NCBI GenBank assembly: GCA_012064415.1 | Contig: SSNU01000290.1 | Location: forward strand, 1 to 63,471 | Source: Gyrodactylus bullatarudis | Taxonomy: Eukaryota; Platyhelminthes; Monogenea; Gyrodactylidea; Gyrodactylidae | Length of the DNA: 63,471 nucleotides | Reading direction: 5' to 3' | Part shown: one piece after another, positions 1 through 12,002 of the stretch | Numbering within the stretch: position 1 is the stretch's first letter | Layout: each line of letters opens with the position of its first letter | Notes under the pieces: model-generated | Seen by the model: the letters and a program-made list of their open reading frames with translations, nothing else | Database searches by the model: none | What the model was told of the DNA's origin: nothing | Program-made: the position numbers and the translations under genes

Positions 1-1376
1 GACTGACGAGACCTGGCGAAATGTACATATCTCTTTAAAATATAATTCTTTTGTTAAAATTTTAATTGATGAATATTTCCAGTTATCCGGACGTATATGA
101 AAATGTACGTTTATTTTTATCTAATAAACGAAACAAAGTTTCGAAGAAAATTTATTCTTCCGATGCTCCTTTATTTTTGCGGAGTCTGACAAACTTATTT
201 TTCAAAAAAATTTGAATTGAAGATGATGCAAAACTGTTAAATATTTAAAAATTTTATTGATTTCAGATAATTAAAGCGATAAAACATTTAGGATCAACTT
301 TAGACATAAAATCCGTATATGCCCAATAAAGTTCCAAAATAAAGCCCACAAAAGTACAGAGAAAGTTGAAATTTTCTGTATGGGTAAAAATTTCAGGTGG
401 CTCAATTTTCAAAAAATCAAATTTGAAATTTTACTCTAGAAATGTTTCATTCGATTAAGTTCGTGAGACCCCCTACTCCGACCCATGTAATTTTACCCTT
501 GACTATTCGAAGAAAAATATACGTTGTAAAAACAGTGAAATCTTTCAAATTTATTATTCAGAATGCCATCTACGTATCAATATTTTCAATTAATCTCCGA
601 ATAAAGAATTAGACTTCTCATAAATATCTGCTGGTCCAGTCCTTACGTTGTTCTTGGTGAAAAATTGATATTTTTGCTGATATTCCAATTGGCAAGCTCT
701 ATTTGTGAATCAATAATCGAAAGAAAAAAATTTAATAATTAATCCTTAATTTCTGGAAAATCCATTCCTCAATTGATACTGTATTGAAGTAAAAAATAAC
801 TTTCATACATAAACAACTTTTATCACATTGTATTCTAATAATACAAGATACAATTACTTTTTATGTCTAGCTTTTCCCTTGTCTCTATGTATTCAGATGA
901 AGAATAAAAAATCAAAAGATTTTGGGAAATATTGTCAAAGAATATCATACGAGAATTGGCTAATAACAGGCCAAGTTTTCACGTGCTTTGACAATGAGTG
1001 AAACATTTTGAATTTTGTCTAAGAATAAAAAACTGAAAATATCCAGATAACGATTCTGAATAAACAGTTTATTGAGGTTATGGCTAGATAAGAGAAGATT
1101 CTCTTGATTGGCGTCAGATTAGGTATAAGAATATCCCTCCAATTATTGTTTATTCTTATGGATGATTTTTATAAAACCGTCTCTAATTTTTTGAATATTT
1201 CCCAAACGATAATCAAAAGTTCAAGATTAAAGATAATTTTTTATGTTAAATCGAATTTATATTATCTAAATTTCACTATATTTTTGGTTTTCTGTTTCAG
1301 TTATGTTTTAGAATCAAAATTAAATATTTTTTAAATATCAAAAGATACAATATCCAGTAGACTTCAAATTAGGTTT
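1..1376. other. Intergenic, nothing recognised
   Basis: AT-rich sequence with no convincing coding frame. The only long open frame (1104-1334) is hydrophobic low-complexity translation typical of AT-rich noncoding DNA. No repeat family member was recognised with confidence. Confidence 0.5.
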
Positions 1377-1785
1377 TTAACCCTTTAAGTCCCACTGGGT
1401 TATTTTTATCACATATCATTTTAGCAACTCATAATTAATTATTTAAACCTCAGATAATACCCCATTCGATAGGAAATTTATTAATCTCCTAGAAATTTTT
1501 GTTTAAAGCGTTTTTTTGAAAACCTGCTTCCCATGATCATAACTAGAAAGTAAGATAACTTTTATCGAGTAATCATACCTCTAGAACTCAAATATGCAAT
1601 CGATTGAACTCTATCCGCTAAATCTACAAAAATAGCTAGTTTTTGGATCAAAATATGATCCATTTTTTATTGATAACATCTGAACCAAAAATAATTGCAT
1701 TAAAACAACTGTATATTCGTAATCAGACAAACCATAGGAGTGAATGCGAGTTATGAAAAAAATTCTCTGGGACTTTTCGGGTTAA
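1377..1785. mobile_element. TTAA-flanked MITE, piggyBac-type, family B copy 1
   Basis: A 401-bp unit (1381-1781) lies between two TTAA tetranucleotides (1377-1380 and 1782-1785). The ends are inverted: the left end reads CCCTTTAAGTCCCA and the right end is TGGGACTTTTCGGG. TTAA target duplications with ends starting CCC/CCY are the hallmark of piggyBac-superfamily transposons; there is no transposase ORF, so it is non-autonomous. Its interior (about 1440-1720) recurs in inverted orientation in 22000-22423. Confidence 0.75.
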
Positions 1786-2197
1786 AACATAAAACTATAG
1801 AAATCTCTCTGAATCAGTAGTAGGTCATTAGAATTCATATTACTGAATGAAATCAAACAATAATCAGGCTTAAATTCGAGTTAAAGTATGATAATTCAGA
1901 ATCTGATACTTTGAAAGGTAATAAGTTTCATATTACGAATCTAGACGTTGTATTTCTTGAATAAACATTAGAAATTCTCCCAAGGCAGTTGATGAATTAT
2001 TTTGAAATTAAACTTTTAAAATTTTCTTAACATTAAAATTTATGTTTCTTAATGTATGATACAGTGAGTGTAGTAGACCTTGAATTGTCTATTATTTATT
2101 TTAACAGAATTCTCGATGAATTCTACAAGAATTTGTGATTCTAATCAAGGTAACAAAATTTTTTAAGTCAAAAGGCACATTTACACCGTTATGAATC
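1786..2197. other. Intergenic, nothing recognised
   Basis: AT-rich spacer between two TTAA-type MITEs; no ORF or repeat seen. Confidence 0.5.
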
Positions 2198-2677
2198 TTA
2201 ACCTTTTCGATACGTTTCGATATGTTCAAACTGACTTTTTAAAATTATTTTGAAACATTTTTTTATGATTATTTTTTGATAGTATATCACAAACAATCTT
2301 AGTTTGCTATCATGCTATATTTTTGCTAGCCAGGAATAAGAATATATTTGAACTTTTACCAAAGGAAGTAGAATTCCTTAATTCATGATTCTTTTTGATC
2401 GAAATTATTAAACTTGTCAATGTTCAGAGATAATAAGATTAATTTTCGTAGATACTAAATAGTTAATCCAAAACAAGTTATATTTTTTATGCATGAAATC
2501 AATGAGCAGTTCCATCAATAGTCTCAATAAATCAGACCATGATGAAATTATGTGTAAGAAAAATTTTTCATAAAATTTTGTCCTAGTAAATGTTTTTTAT
2601 CATCACATTTTAGGTAATCCTGTGAGAGAATTAAGCCTGAAACTTTATTCGTTCAGCTATGGTATCGAAAGGGTTAA
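2198..2677. mobile_element. TTAA-flanked MITE, piggyBac-type, family A copy 1
   Basis: A 472-bp unit (2202-2673) is flanked by TTAA at 2198-2201 and 2674-2677. The left end is CCTTTTCGATAC and the right end is GTATCGAAAGGG, an imperfect terminal inverted repeat. There is no transposase frame. Segments around 2230-2330 and 2590-2670 are closely matched in inverted orientation at 14218-14543, which shows a dispersed family. The TTAA duplication places it with piggyBac-type elements. Confidence 0.75.
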
Positions 2678-4224
2678 TCACATAAAGAGCTAGTTAATTT
2701 GAACGGTAATATTGCTGAGCTGGGAATTCATGTTTTCTAAAAAATTTTCAATTATTTCATTCAAGAATCATGAAGCCCACTACATAATAAGAAACATTTT
2801 TTTAATCAAATTTTTTAGGGAAATAATTGTATATTCCAAATCTCGAAGTAGCGCCAAATCCCTATTTTTTGAACTTTAATTTGAAAATTTTTGCCCATTC
2901 CAAAATGAGAAAGTGATAAAAAGTTGATTTCTAGGATTTTAATAAGACAAGAAAACCAATTATCATTATAGAACTTTAGATAAATTCTTCATTTTAGGAG
3001 GATCCTGAATAATCAAAATATATATCATAAATTCCAAGCTTTAATATTTAAAGATTTTAGGATATATTATATATATATATATTTTTTTTTTTTCTTGGTA
3101 TCAAAACACAAATTTATTTCTGATCACTGTTTAATTAATTTTTTTATCTCAACCTTGCTCAAATGAGTTTTTAAGCTTAGGATTACAACTATTATTCGTA
3201 TTAAATAGTAGACTTGAACGAAATTTTCCAAAATTACTAAATTCGTCAATCTATGTGATAAATTTAATCTTCAAGTATTTTTATATTATCCCACCATTTT
3301 TCCATTCACAATACCTTTTAATGCTTCTGGGATAATATAAACAAAATCGTGAAAATTAAAAATAATAAAAACGTTTTCAATGTTTTATTTTCATAATTTT
3401 AACTCGAATTCACATTATATCTTACAGAAAAGATACAAATACCTTAAATCCTATTAAACTTTTACTAGAATTGTTTAAAGTATCTCTTATTCTCCATGAA
3501 TATTAGAATTTTGATCGGTCAAAGAATTTTTTTAATTTCAAGAAGTCTTGAAAGTTATTTTGAAGCGATATTTAGTGGGTTGATTTGATGGGTGATTTTA
3601 GTAATTTTGGAAGATTTCGTCAAAGTCTATTGAATGTATCTTTTTAAATGGTTGCGAGACCTTTGGATAAATATAGTATTCTCAAACAAAGTGATGTTCT
3701 AAATCATTTCTTCATCAAATAATCTCGATAGACATTTTCATCATGTATATATATTGACACGTAAAAGAGAGAGAATTACCTTGTCAAATTTGAATAATAT
3801 GTCTCGATGGCAATTACATTTAAGCATATATGTTTACCAGGTAAAATTCTTGAAATATTATTTTTGAGTAACTGTAATTACTTCGATAAAACAGATTATA
3901 TTTTATTGGATTAAATAAAGATGAGTATTTACTACAGATAACTAAATATTTTTCTGCAAATGATTTGAAGGTCAAGTATTTTCTAAGTTTTACAATAAAA
4001 TCAAAAAACTCAATCAGAAAAATATTAGGCCACTTTATGAATCTCAAAAATGAACTTTTACATCTTTTGAGCTCAAATCTTGTTAATATTGATGATTTAA
4101 ACGGATTAAACACTGATATTTGAGATTAACATTAGATAATATATACGAATTCGGCTTTTAGAAATTCAGATAAATTCATTATTTTTGTGAGAATTCGAAA
4201 AATTTGAATTATATCTAAAAGCTT
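2678..4224. other. Intergenic; short AT microsatellite and T tract
   Basis: Contains an alternating AT run near 3064-3082 followed directly by a T tract. A 97-residue open frame on the minus strand (3820-4113) is hydrophobic and low-complexity, resembles no family I know, and is not called a gene. Confidence 0.5.
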
Positions 4225-4563
4225 TTTCCTAAAGAAAAGACTCTTTTAATTTATAAATTCCAGTCTGACTTCTTATATAGCGCATAATATTAGGAAAATT
4301 ATCAAACGATCATCCCAAGAAGGATACATCCAGACATATCGAACAGGAGAACCATGACGGTTAAATTTCCAATTTTTCAATTCTGTGTAAAAATGCAGGT
4401 GATGGAGAAATTATTCATCAACAAGTATAAACCAAATCTCTGTGTCAGAAAAACCTCTCTTATAATCTTCGATTACCTTATTCTAATGAACTATATTAAG
4501 TTTTCTAACTCTTACTTGGAACCAAGGAAAAACCAAGTCGAAAAATATGTACCATATGAATGA
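4225..4563 (+). pseudogene. Remnant of a GIY-YIG-type retroelement C-terminus, copy 1
   Basis: Broken translation shared with two other loci in this window. One frame from 4228 reads PKEKTLLIYKFQS; the next frame from about 4252 reads SLTSYIAHNIRKIIKR; a third segment near 4400-4440 reads EKLFINKYKPNLC. The order (YKF-C, a G/A-SYI-like segment with R-R, then E-FI-KP-L) resembles the GIY-YIG nuclease module at the end of Penelope-like and some other retroelements. Frameshifts and stops show that it is dead. No reverse transcriptase domain was recognised upstream. The shared repeat is visible; the family name is inference. Confidence 0.4.
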
Positions 4564-5884
4564 AGCTGCTTTGAAAAAATATAAAGGAATTAATCCTAAT
4601 AAAGGAATTTAGGATTAAAACATTAATTGTCAAGAAGAAACTAGACACATGAAGCCTTTCTTCAAGAAAGGGCTCAATGTTTTTTGCTACAGAACCTAAT
4701 CAAGAGTGATAATACTTTTTTCTCCCGACAAGGTGTACTTTCAGGGCTTCATCCCCTTTTTTATCCATGGTTTTTATTACACATCTTAAATCTCAAAAAA
4801 ATGTTATATCATATTCATGGTAAGTTAAATATAAATAAATCCAGCCTCTCTTTAAATATCAGACAGAGTGAAAATTTTCTTGGGAAAAAAGAAAGAAATT
4901 ATTTATAATGAACGGTTTAAGCTTTTTCCCGTTTCTGTAACTAATGAAAATTACTTATCTCTTCAAGAATAGACAGATAATTTTCAACAAGAAAACGAAC
5001 TTTTAAAACAAAAACTGCTTTCTAATTAAATAGTTTTCGGAAAGTTTTTTAGAAGGTTTTAATCCGTTCTTGTCAAAAGTAGCTCTAGAATACCCCGAAG
5101 TCTAGGAATTCTTGTGATTACAAAGTATCTTTATTCACAAGGTTTTATCTTAGCTTGGTTATGGTGAAAAAAGGTTGTTAGAATTTTACACTTCACATAA
5201 TGTTACTATTCAAATAGGGTATTTTAACAGTCTCAAAACATTACTATGAATCATAGTTTTTTACTTTTTTCTAACTCAAAGCTTCTCTGGAAAAATTGCA
5301 TTTTTATGACTTATTAATGATCATCTCTTTAAGAGCATACTGAATAACGTTTACTCAACGCCTACTCTAGATTAATATTTGTATTATTGTTAAAGAGATA
5401 TTGAAGAAATTAAAATAAAACTTGGTATCTCAACCCGATAGAAATTTGCATTTTAAGAGAAATGGAATGTCTGCTAGATATTCATGAATGTCAAATTTGA
5501 ATGCAACACAACTAAAGTCCATGATTTATTGATTGAATCTCAAAGATAAGTTTAATTCCATGCTCCAAAAATATTCGATATGATACGTAAAGTTGGTTTT
5601 TGAGTAACTTTAGATTTTCATTCATCGAAATTTCGTTCTTTTCAAGTAGTGAAAATGACCATGAAACCGAAAAAATTACTGACCCCTGTTTATTTTAAAG
5701 CAATAAAAGAAAAAAATAGAAATGATCATATTTTTCCAGATTTAGATCCATGTTTTCAAAATAAATTAACTAAAATATAAACTATTAACTATTAGAAACA
5801 AGTTAAGAATTCATTAAAGATTATATTTTACAAATTATAAAAAAAATAGTAAGAATGAAAGAATATCAGTATAAAATGTAAGCT
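4564..5884. other. Intergenic, nothing recognised
   Basis: AT-rich. The 74-residue frame at 4684-4908 has no recognisable features. Confidence 0.5.
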
Positions 5885-6165
5885 AAAAAACCAAAACTCT
5901 CCTATAAGTAGCAACAGTGGAGAGAAAAGGGAAAAAGCTCACATAGGCCAAGATAGTTGAATATTACCGTATAAGAATAGTTTGGCTTATATAGATTTAT
6001 GAAGAATTTCTCATTCACCCAAACGTCTTTACTGTCATCCCCTGCATTTTTGTATAGAATTGAATAGTTTGAGATTGAAGCTTTATTTCCTTCCTGTCTT
6101 AGATGCCTGGTCACCGCTGTATCCTTCTTAATTAAAATATCTTGATTGTAACTTTTGAGTAGGCG
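5885..6165 (-). pseudogene. Remnant of a GIY-YIG-type retroelement C-terminus, copy 2
   Basis: A minus-strand frame (5902-6114) reads TRHLRQ, then ILYKNAGDDSKDVWVNEKFF and INLYKPNYSY. It is clearly homologous, nucleotide and protein, to 53600-53945 on the plus strand (ILYKNSGDDSIDVWV and the shared stretch ending in the codons for GLCELF). Reverse complementing 5885-6060 gives the same order of blocks as copy 3. Read with copies 1 and 3 it looks like the tail of a retroelement endonuclease (E-x-FI-x3-KP-x-L pattern). The upstream part is degraded. Confidence 0.4.
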
Positions 6166-7044
6166 ATTTGAATTTGTAAAGTGACAAGGAAAATAATTCA
6201 GGATAAAATTTGTCTAATAAATCGGATGCAATCAACTCCTGGATAGATTTCTTTCTTCCAGTTCTACATTTTCAGGTGATTCTTAATTTCAAAATAAAGT
6301 TTTATTAAAGAATTGCTTTTAATTCTTCAAAGAGAGATAGATTAGCTTATAAAATTATCAGAAACTTTTCCATGCGATACCTTCTCTAAATTTAAATTCT
6401 ACAGTAGGATAAGAGGATGAAAAATTTGATGTATCAGAAGTAATAATTGATCCAATTATAGATAGAAAAATACATGAACAAAACTTTTATTGTATTGTCG
6501 ATAATGATAATGGATTATAGTTACGATTACATGTAAATCAATTGAGACAATGGAATGAAACCTTGCTTAGGGATCATGTCTGTATTCTAATCCCCTAACT
6601 ATACCTTTTTCAGAGCTAGTTGCAAGTTGGAAATTCTAATTTCAACATTTTTTCATTCTCAATCTGAGTAACATATAATGAAAATTAATTTCAAAAGGTC
6701 TTTTGTTTCTCTATCAATATATTATAAAAAATAATGATAATTTTATTAAAAAACATTCTCACTTTTATCCTCATTATTTAGAACTTCAATAATATCTTCC
6801 AACAAAAACCATAAGAGGAAATTTTTTCAATAGTTATGGATCCTTTCACTATTTCTGCAATTTATTCTAAATTTTGGGTTCTAAATTCATCTATTGATAA
6901 GTATTCGTTCACTCTGATATATTCAAGAATAGTCACTTTCCAAGGCAGGTTTTCTATTTTATTTCATACTTGTAAATGCTTTTTATAAGTTCAATCTTTT
7001 ACAATAAAATTTTCATTATTGGTTACTTAGAATTTTTATCCAAA
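6166..7044. other. Intergenic, nothing recognised
   Basis: AT-rich spacer without a supported ORF or repeat. Confidence 0.45.
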
Positions 7045-7576
7045 CTTGGTTGATATACAAGATAAAAATTTATGGTTTTTTCAAATTTTTATGCAGTTAT
7101 GAAATCAAATTTTTACTCGATCCTAATGATCCCTTATTAAGAAGATTTCGTTTGATTTTCTGATTAAATTAGAGAACAGTTGCCCCCTCTTATGATATGA
7201 AAATACACCGCAAGGGATTCGTTTTCATTTCATCGATGTTAAAAAGCCCTTAGTCTCTTTGTCATTCAGAAAAATTACTGCAAAACAAGAGGGGGCAAAT
7301 GTTGATCCCAAATACCTGCATTTAACTGCTTCGTATCATCGAAATCGATAAAAATTTGGGTTCAAAAGTGGAAATTCGGTGCATTTACGAAATTTGAAAA
7401 ACGTCCTAATTTTGGTCAGATTGACTTTATTTTGGAATTTATTCGAATATCCACATCTTATTAGCTCATTCCGTTTTAGAATTCAAATAAATTATTTTTT
7501 TCTGTGAATCCGGAGAAAAATATTGAGTGTTTTGTAAAAATAGTAAATTCTCATCTTCATGTCAACTAGCTTTATG
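7045..7576. mobile_element. TA-flanked foldback element, partial copy
   Basis: The right half (7297-7576) matches the right arm of the large foldback at 31652-32377, including the blocks TGATCCCAAATA, GAATCCGGAGAAAAATAT and the terminal motif CTTCATGTCAACTAGCTTTA (7555-7574). A weak left end lies near 7045 (GGTTGATATACAAGATAAAA). The interior differs from the full copy and carries a GAGGGGGCAA-type segment near 7290. Confidence 0.5.
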
Positions 7577-7588
7577 AATCGTGATGGA

Positions 7589-8037
7589 ATAATTACAAGT
7601 TATTAATTTGGTTTGGGTGATCAAACTTTTAATCTAATGATTTGCACTTTGATCTGGAAAATATTCAGAAAATAATTAAGAATCTTGTGATTGAGAATGG
7701 TTTTGTATCATTATTAAATTAAAATAAAAATTTTTCAAGACAATAATAGCACGTGAAATAGTTGAGAATTTCTATTTGTACGTCAGTCTGACAAGTAGAA
7801 ATTCATTTGAAGTCGCTTACGATTCAAACGAAATCAAGTAAAAGTTAACTCTCTTATAGACTTGAAGGGGTTTCTCAGGATCAGATTTAAACAAGAGAGT
7901 CAGATGTTACCATTAAATTTTTTTAATCAATGAAAATTTTCAGTTCAAACTTTAGAAAAATGGGATTTTTGGCGTTACATCAAAATTTGAAAGACATTTT
8001 TCTTAGTGTTCATAGACGAGAATAAATATTTCTTACT
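7589..8037. other. Intergenic, nothing recognised
   Basis: AT-rich spacer; no supported feature. Confidence 0.45.
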
Positions 8038-8528
8038 ATGATTATGTCTTCTCTTACCAATCCAGATAGACTGAGTTATTTGGAGGATACGATTCCGCAA
8101 GGATCGGTTCTGATAGCTAATGCAGACAAAGTCTCAGTTGCAAGCACGTCAGCAGTCAAAGAGGATAATCGATGGAAAGACCTTCGATTCTATACAATTA
8201 TAACAACTTTGATATCTTCAGCCTTTTACAATGTAAAATTTACATGTCTAAGGAGAAATTTTAAAAGTTCATTCTCACTTGTTGTTCAGAAGAAACAAGG
8301 ATTTCTTGTTACTCCCCACTTTAATCAAAGACCATCAAAGTGAAATATGAAATACGCATAATAATTTTTTGATCAGGTATCATCATTTTATCTGATCAAG
8401 TCAAGGAAAAGCATCGTTATAATAAATGGATTCATCCAAGATATCCACCTAACTTGAATGATGCTTCAATGATAAAGAAATGTCTGGGGAATTCTGAAAA
8501 GTTCATACCAAGTTTACCTGTTTATTAG
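8038..8528 (+). pseudogene. Two adjacent coding-like frames of unknown origin
   Basis: An ATG frame (8038-8340) begins with a non-repetitive, balanced stretch, including GSVLIANADKVSV at about residues 22-34, then becomes low-complexity. After an in-frame stop, a second frame (about 8370-8528) without its own start reads SDQVKEKHRYNKWIHPRY, NLNDASMIKKCLGNSEKF and ends at TAG. Both look more protein-like than the surrounding AT-rich DNA, so they may be exons or a decayed retroelement fragment. The GSVxIANxDKVxV stretch is faintly like the protease/integrase linker of Copia polyproteins. I cannot identify it. Confidence 0.3.
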
Positions 8529-9920
8529 ATGGGGGTGGGGTATGTCCTTTTCATTAAGAATAAAAATCTTCAATATAATATATAGGATTTTTGAAAAAAA
8601 AGAAATATTTTTTCTTGATTATAGTCTCTCAGTTAATCAGTAACTAACAAAAGATGGAACATGTTCATTCTGTTTTGCGAGAAAATCATCTTGGTAGTTT
8701 TGGAATGATAAAATTGTGACTTTTTTCTCTCGTGCGAATAACTGAGATGTAGAAATTTAAATTCACGCTCGATATTAAAAAAAAATAAACAAAGACAGAA
8801 CAATCTGTACTTAAAATTTAGTTGTTAAATTCTGAAAAATATGAATAAAATTTCAAAATCAAGTTGTAAATTGGATTATGAGACTCAAAAAACCAAAAAA
8901 TTCATAAATTTCAAGAAAAATACAGATTTGGCGTCAAATTCTTCTTATTCGAACTCTGATCTAGAAAATTATAAATGATCTGAGAAAGACTGGTTGATCA
9001 AAACGTGTTTTTCACAATTGAATTTCGGATTCAGCTAATTTGATGTTCTTGCCATGAAAAAAAATCTTTTGATCCCGGTTCCATTTTAAATCAAAAAGAA
9101 TATTTCAGATCAGAGTTGGAAAGAATCCAAATTTTAAAAATCTCTACATTTTCTCATAACCCGGATTTCAGAAGATCTTCATCATATTCGATTCCTTGAT
9201 GGAAAAATTTGTAATTTTTGTTGAAAATCATAGATTACCAGGTTCATATCCAATGGTCTTATTTATCCAATAATTCTATTCTCAATGCCATAATGGGCGT
9301 GGTTAATGAGTACTTTTTGTGTCACATAAAACAAAAACATGAAACTCTTGAGACTCGTCCTTTGGAAATAGCCCCTAACGCAAATTACTTTTCTCCTTGG
9401 AATTCCTGTTTCTTGGTTATATGTAAATTCTCATTTTAAGAAAAAACAGAGTCTATTATTAAAATTCAACACTAAATTTTTTTATTGCTTAAATTTCAGA
9501 CGAATGTCCTCAAGGATAAAATATTTTGATTTGGGAAAATTCTCCCATTTATCAGAATCAGACTCTCTACTCTAGATATAGCAGGGGAGAATTGAAAGAT
9601 GGAATGAGTCCTTTTGTAAATTGATATAAATGGATATCAGTTGAGATATAAAGCCTGGACTATCAAAATGATGATTGATCCTCATACTCAAATTTATTTG
9701 GCCAATTATAATTTTTATGAGCATTTTAGATACTTAATTAATTGTTATGTAGGTTTTTCTGGCTATCTAGGGATTAGTATGGTCTTGTATTCTTTCTAAT
9801 TCGATGCGGAGAAATCAACATCATGCCTTAAGGATAAGACTCGGCGTGTATCTAATTTATAAGCTAGTAAAAAAACAATCCAAATATCTATGGTAGAACA
9901 TTTTTATTGAGATTCCTCAG
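8529..9920. other. Intergenic, nothing recognised
   Basis: AT-rich. A 73-residue frame at 9218-9439 has no recognisable motif and starts at a non-ATG codon. Confidence 0.45.
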
Positions 9921-9975
9921 TTTACCGTACCCGAGAATCGAACGAGGTTCTTGAGCCTTGAATTTAACCCGTTTT
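9920..9975 (-). repeat. tRNA-like B-box fragment
   Basis: On the minus strand the sequence CGTTCGATTCTCGGG resembles a tRNA T-arm / Pol III B box (9931-9944). The T stem does not pair properly and no D arm or acceptor stem is present, so at most it is a degenerate tRNA or SINE fragment. Confidence 0.2.
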
Positions 9976-10279
9976 GGATCTAATATTTGAACTTGAATTT
10001 CTCTCAAAATTCGAATGATTTCGTATCAAAAATATGTAGTAGGGCACTACTTGATATCTTCTATCTAACAGTAACAAAATTATTCATGGGAAAATTCAAA
10101 AAATTATAATTTTTTATTAAGGTGGGTAGAAGTTTTATTTTCAATTCATGATGTAAAGGAGAAAATTTGACTACCAAAAATGTACAATAAAGTAAGCTTA
10201 AGGCTTGAGAAATCGGCATAAAAATTCAATTTTTAATACTCAAATCTGATTAGTTGACACAGATGGAGTAGAGGTATAA

Positions 10280-10637
10280 GTTGCTTGATTTTCATTGTAT
10301 TTCGATTTATCAAATTTCATTAAATCCGACTCTCAAACGATGATGAAGTTATGCATTAGAACAGATTTGATTTCTTTCTCTTATTTTGATCACTCTCTCA
10401 CTTTAAAATTTCGGTTCAAAGTTCGAAAAAATGGGATTTTAGCGCCAAATCGAAATTTGAAAAATGACCATATTTTTCATCTTAAAAAATATTTTGTCAG
10501 AATTTTTTTCTACAAATCGTAGAAGCGGGCAACATCAGTAGGATTCCAAAAAATATTTTTCAAATTCAGATTTTTGATGAAAATATTGAGGTTTTCGTAA
10601 AAATCATAGATTCCCAACTTCATACAAATCAGTTTTA
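10280..10637. mobile_element. TA-flanked foldback element, right half
   Basis: Matches the right part of the element at 46215-46679: the block AAAAAATGGGATTTTAGCGC, the GGGCAACAT-AGTAGGATT block and the end CCCAACTTCATACAAATCAG followed by TTTTA. The left end is not recognisable. Confidence 0.5.
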
Positions 10638-11960
10638 GATAAAAATACCCATCCCTTGAGTCTGACTGAGTGAATTTTGTTTGGAGTGTAATGTTTTTCT
10701 TTAGAATTTTATCATAGAGACCGGTTTTTCAAATGGACAATGAATCATTTCCCTGAGATATGAAGAATCAATAAATAATAAATTTATTTATCTAACCAAA
10801 TTACTACTCTGAGAAGTTTATGATGAAAAAGGTAACTATTGACAGAAACTATGTGAATGCAGCACCTGTTTCATACCATCATAGATGACCTTAGTTTTCT
10901 CTTGGCCAATTTAGGACAGATACACACATTGGATACTCTTCAAGTTTTCTTTTTGATGATAGAAATTTCTATTTGCTCAAGAAAAATTAACTCGATAACT
11001 CATGACAATTGCGAAACTATCAGTTAATTGAACTTCCTTGATTTGAAAACTGTATGATGTTTATAAAAATTTAGACTGATTTCGTCATGAGTTTAGGAAT
11101 ATGAGAACAAAATGACCTCTGTAATATTTGGTTGAGTCGATGTTCAGAAGAAATTCTGGAAAAATTAGTTCAGGAAAAATTTCTACCTTCAATATTTTTC
11201 TTCGTGGTGGTGGAAATTTTCAGATGCTTCAATTGAGCACAATAATGACGAAATTTCTGGCAAAATATTTGAACGATTTGTTTTATTTTGATCCCAAATA
11301 TCAGTCACAAACCTTAGAAATTGAGAGGTTATTAATACCATTTTCGATAGATCTACCGTTTTTCATAGATTTTGAATTGATTTCCACGTATTGAAAATGA
11401 CCAAGAAATCGAATATTATTCTGAATTCAATGAATCTTTCGAAAAAAATTAGCAAATTTGATTTTCCGTACAATTAGAATCCTAAGAGCCTTCTTTGATA
11501 ACTCTGACACTTTTAGATTAATAAAAAATTTTAGCTCAAAGCTTGCGCCAAATCGAAATTTTTAAGAAGATCACATTTTTCCAATTAATTCTTTACCAGT
11601 TTTCACTTTTTGATGAGTGATCTCAATTCTCTTAATTGATTTGTTTCATCTTTAAATTTAATTAAAATTATATTATATTTTCAGACCACTTCAAACTCCA
11701 ATTAAAATAGTGAGAAGAAAGGAACAAATCACCAATTGAGATTTCATTATGGGCAGTTGAAAAAATGGCTATTCAAATCTGTTACTTGATTATCAGGTAT
11801 ATACAGTTCTGAATATTCGCAAATCTATGCTGTCATAAAAATCTAAGAAAAACGACGAGTCTATTAGCGGTAATCGGTTTCTTTGCCAAGAAGGTGTTTA
11901 TCACGTAACTTGCATTCAAAATTCATCTCCTCGTATTCGAACTTTTGAGAAAAATGTTTT
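10638..11960. other. Intergenic, nothing recognised
   Basis: AT-rich. The 88-residue frame at 11128-11394 is not convincing; part of the region (11520-11600) shows faint similarity to foldback-element interiors. Confidence 0.4.
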
Positions 11961-12002
11961 TAAATTTCATCAATTTCCATCTTTATATCAACTAGGTTTA
12001 TA
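11960..12002. repeat. Foldback-element right-end motif
   Basis: Isolated match to the terminal motif of the TA-flanked family: CCATCTTTATATCAACTAGG followed by TTTATA. No partner arm was found nearby. Confidence 0.4.

Noticed and set aside
9920..9975. Functional tRNA gene on the minus strand
   Set aside because: Only a B-box-like word; stems do not pair and no acceptor stem exists.
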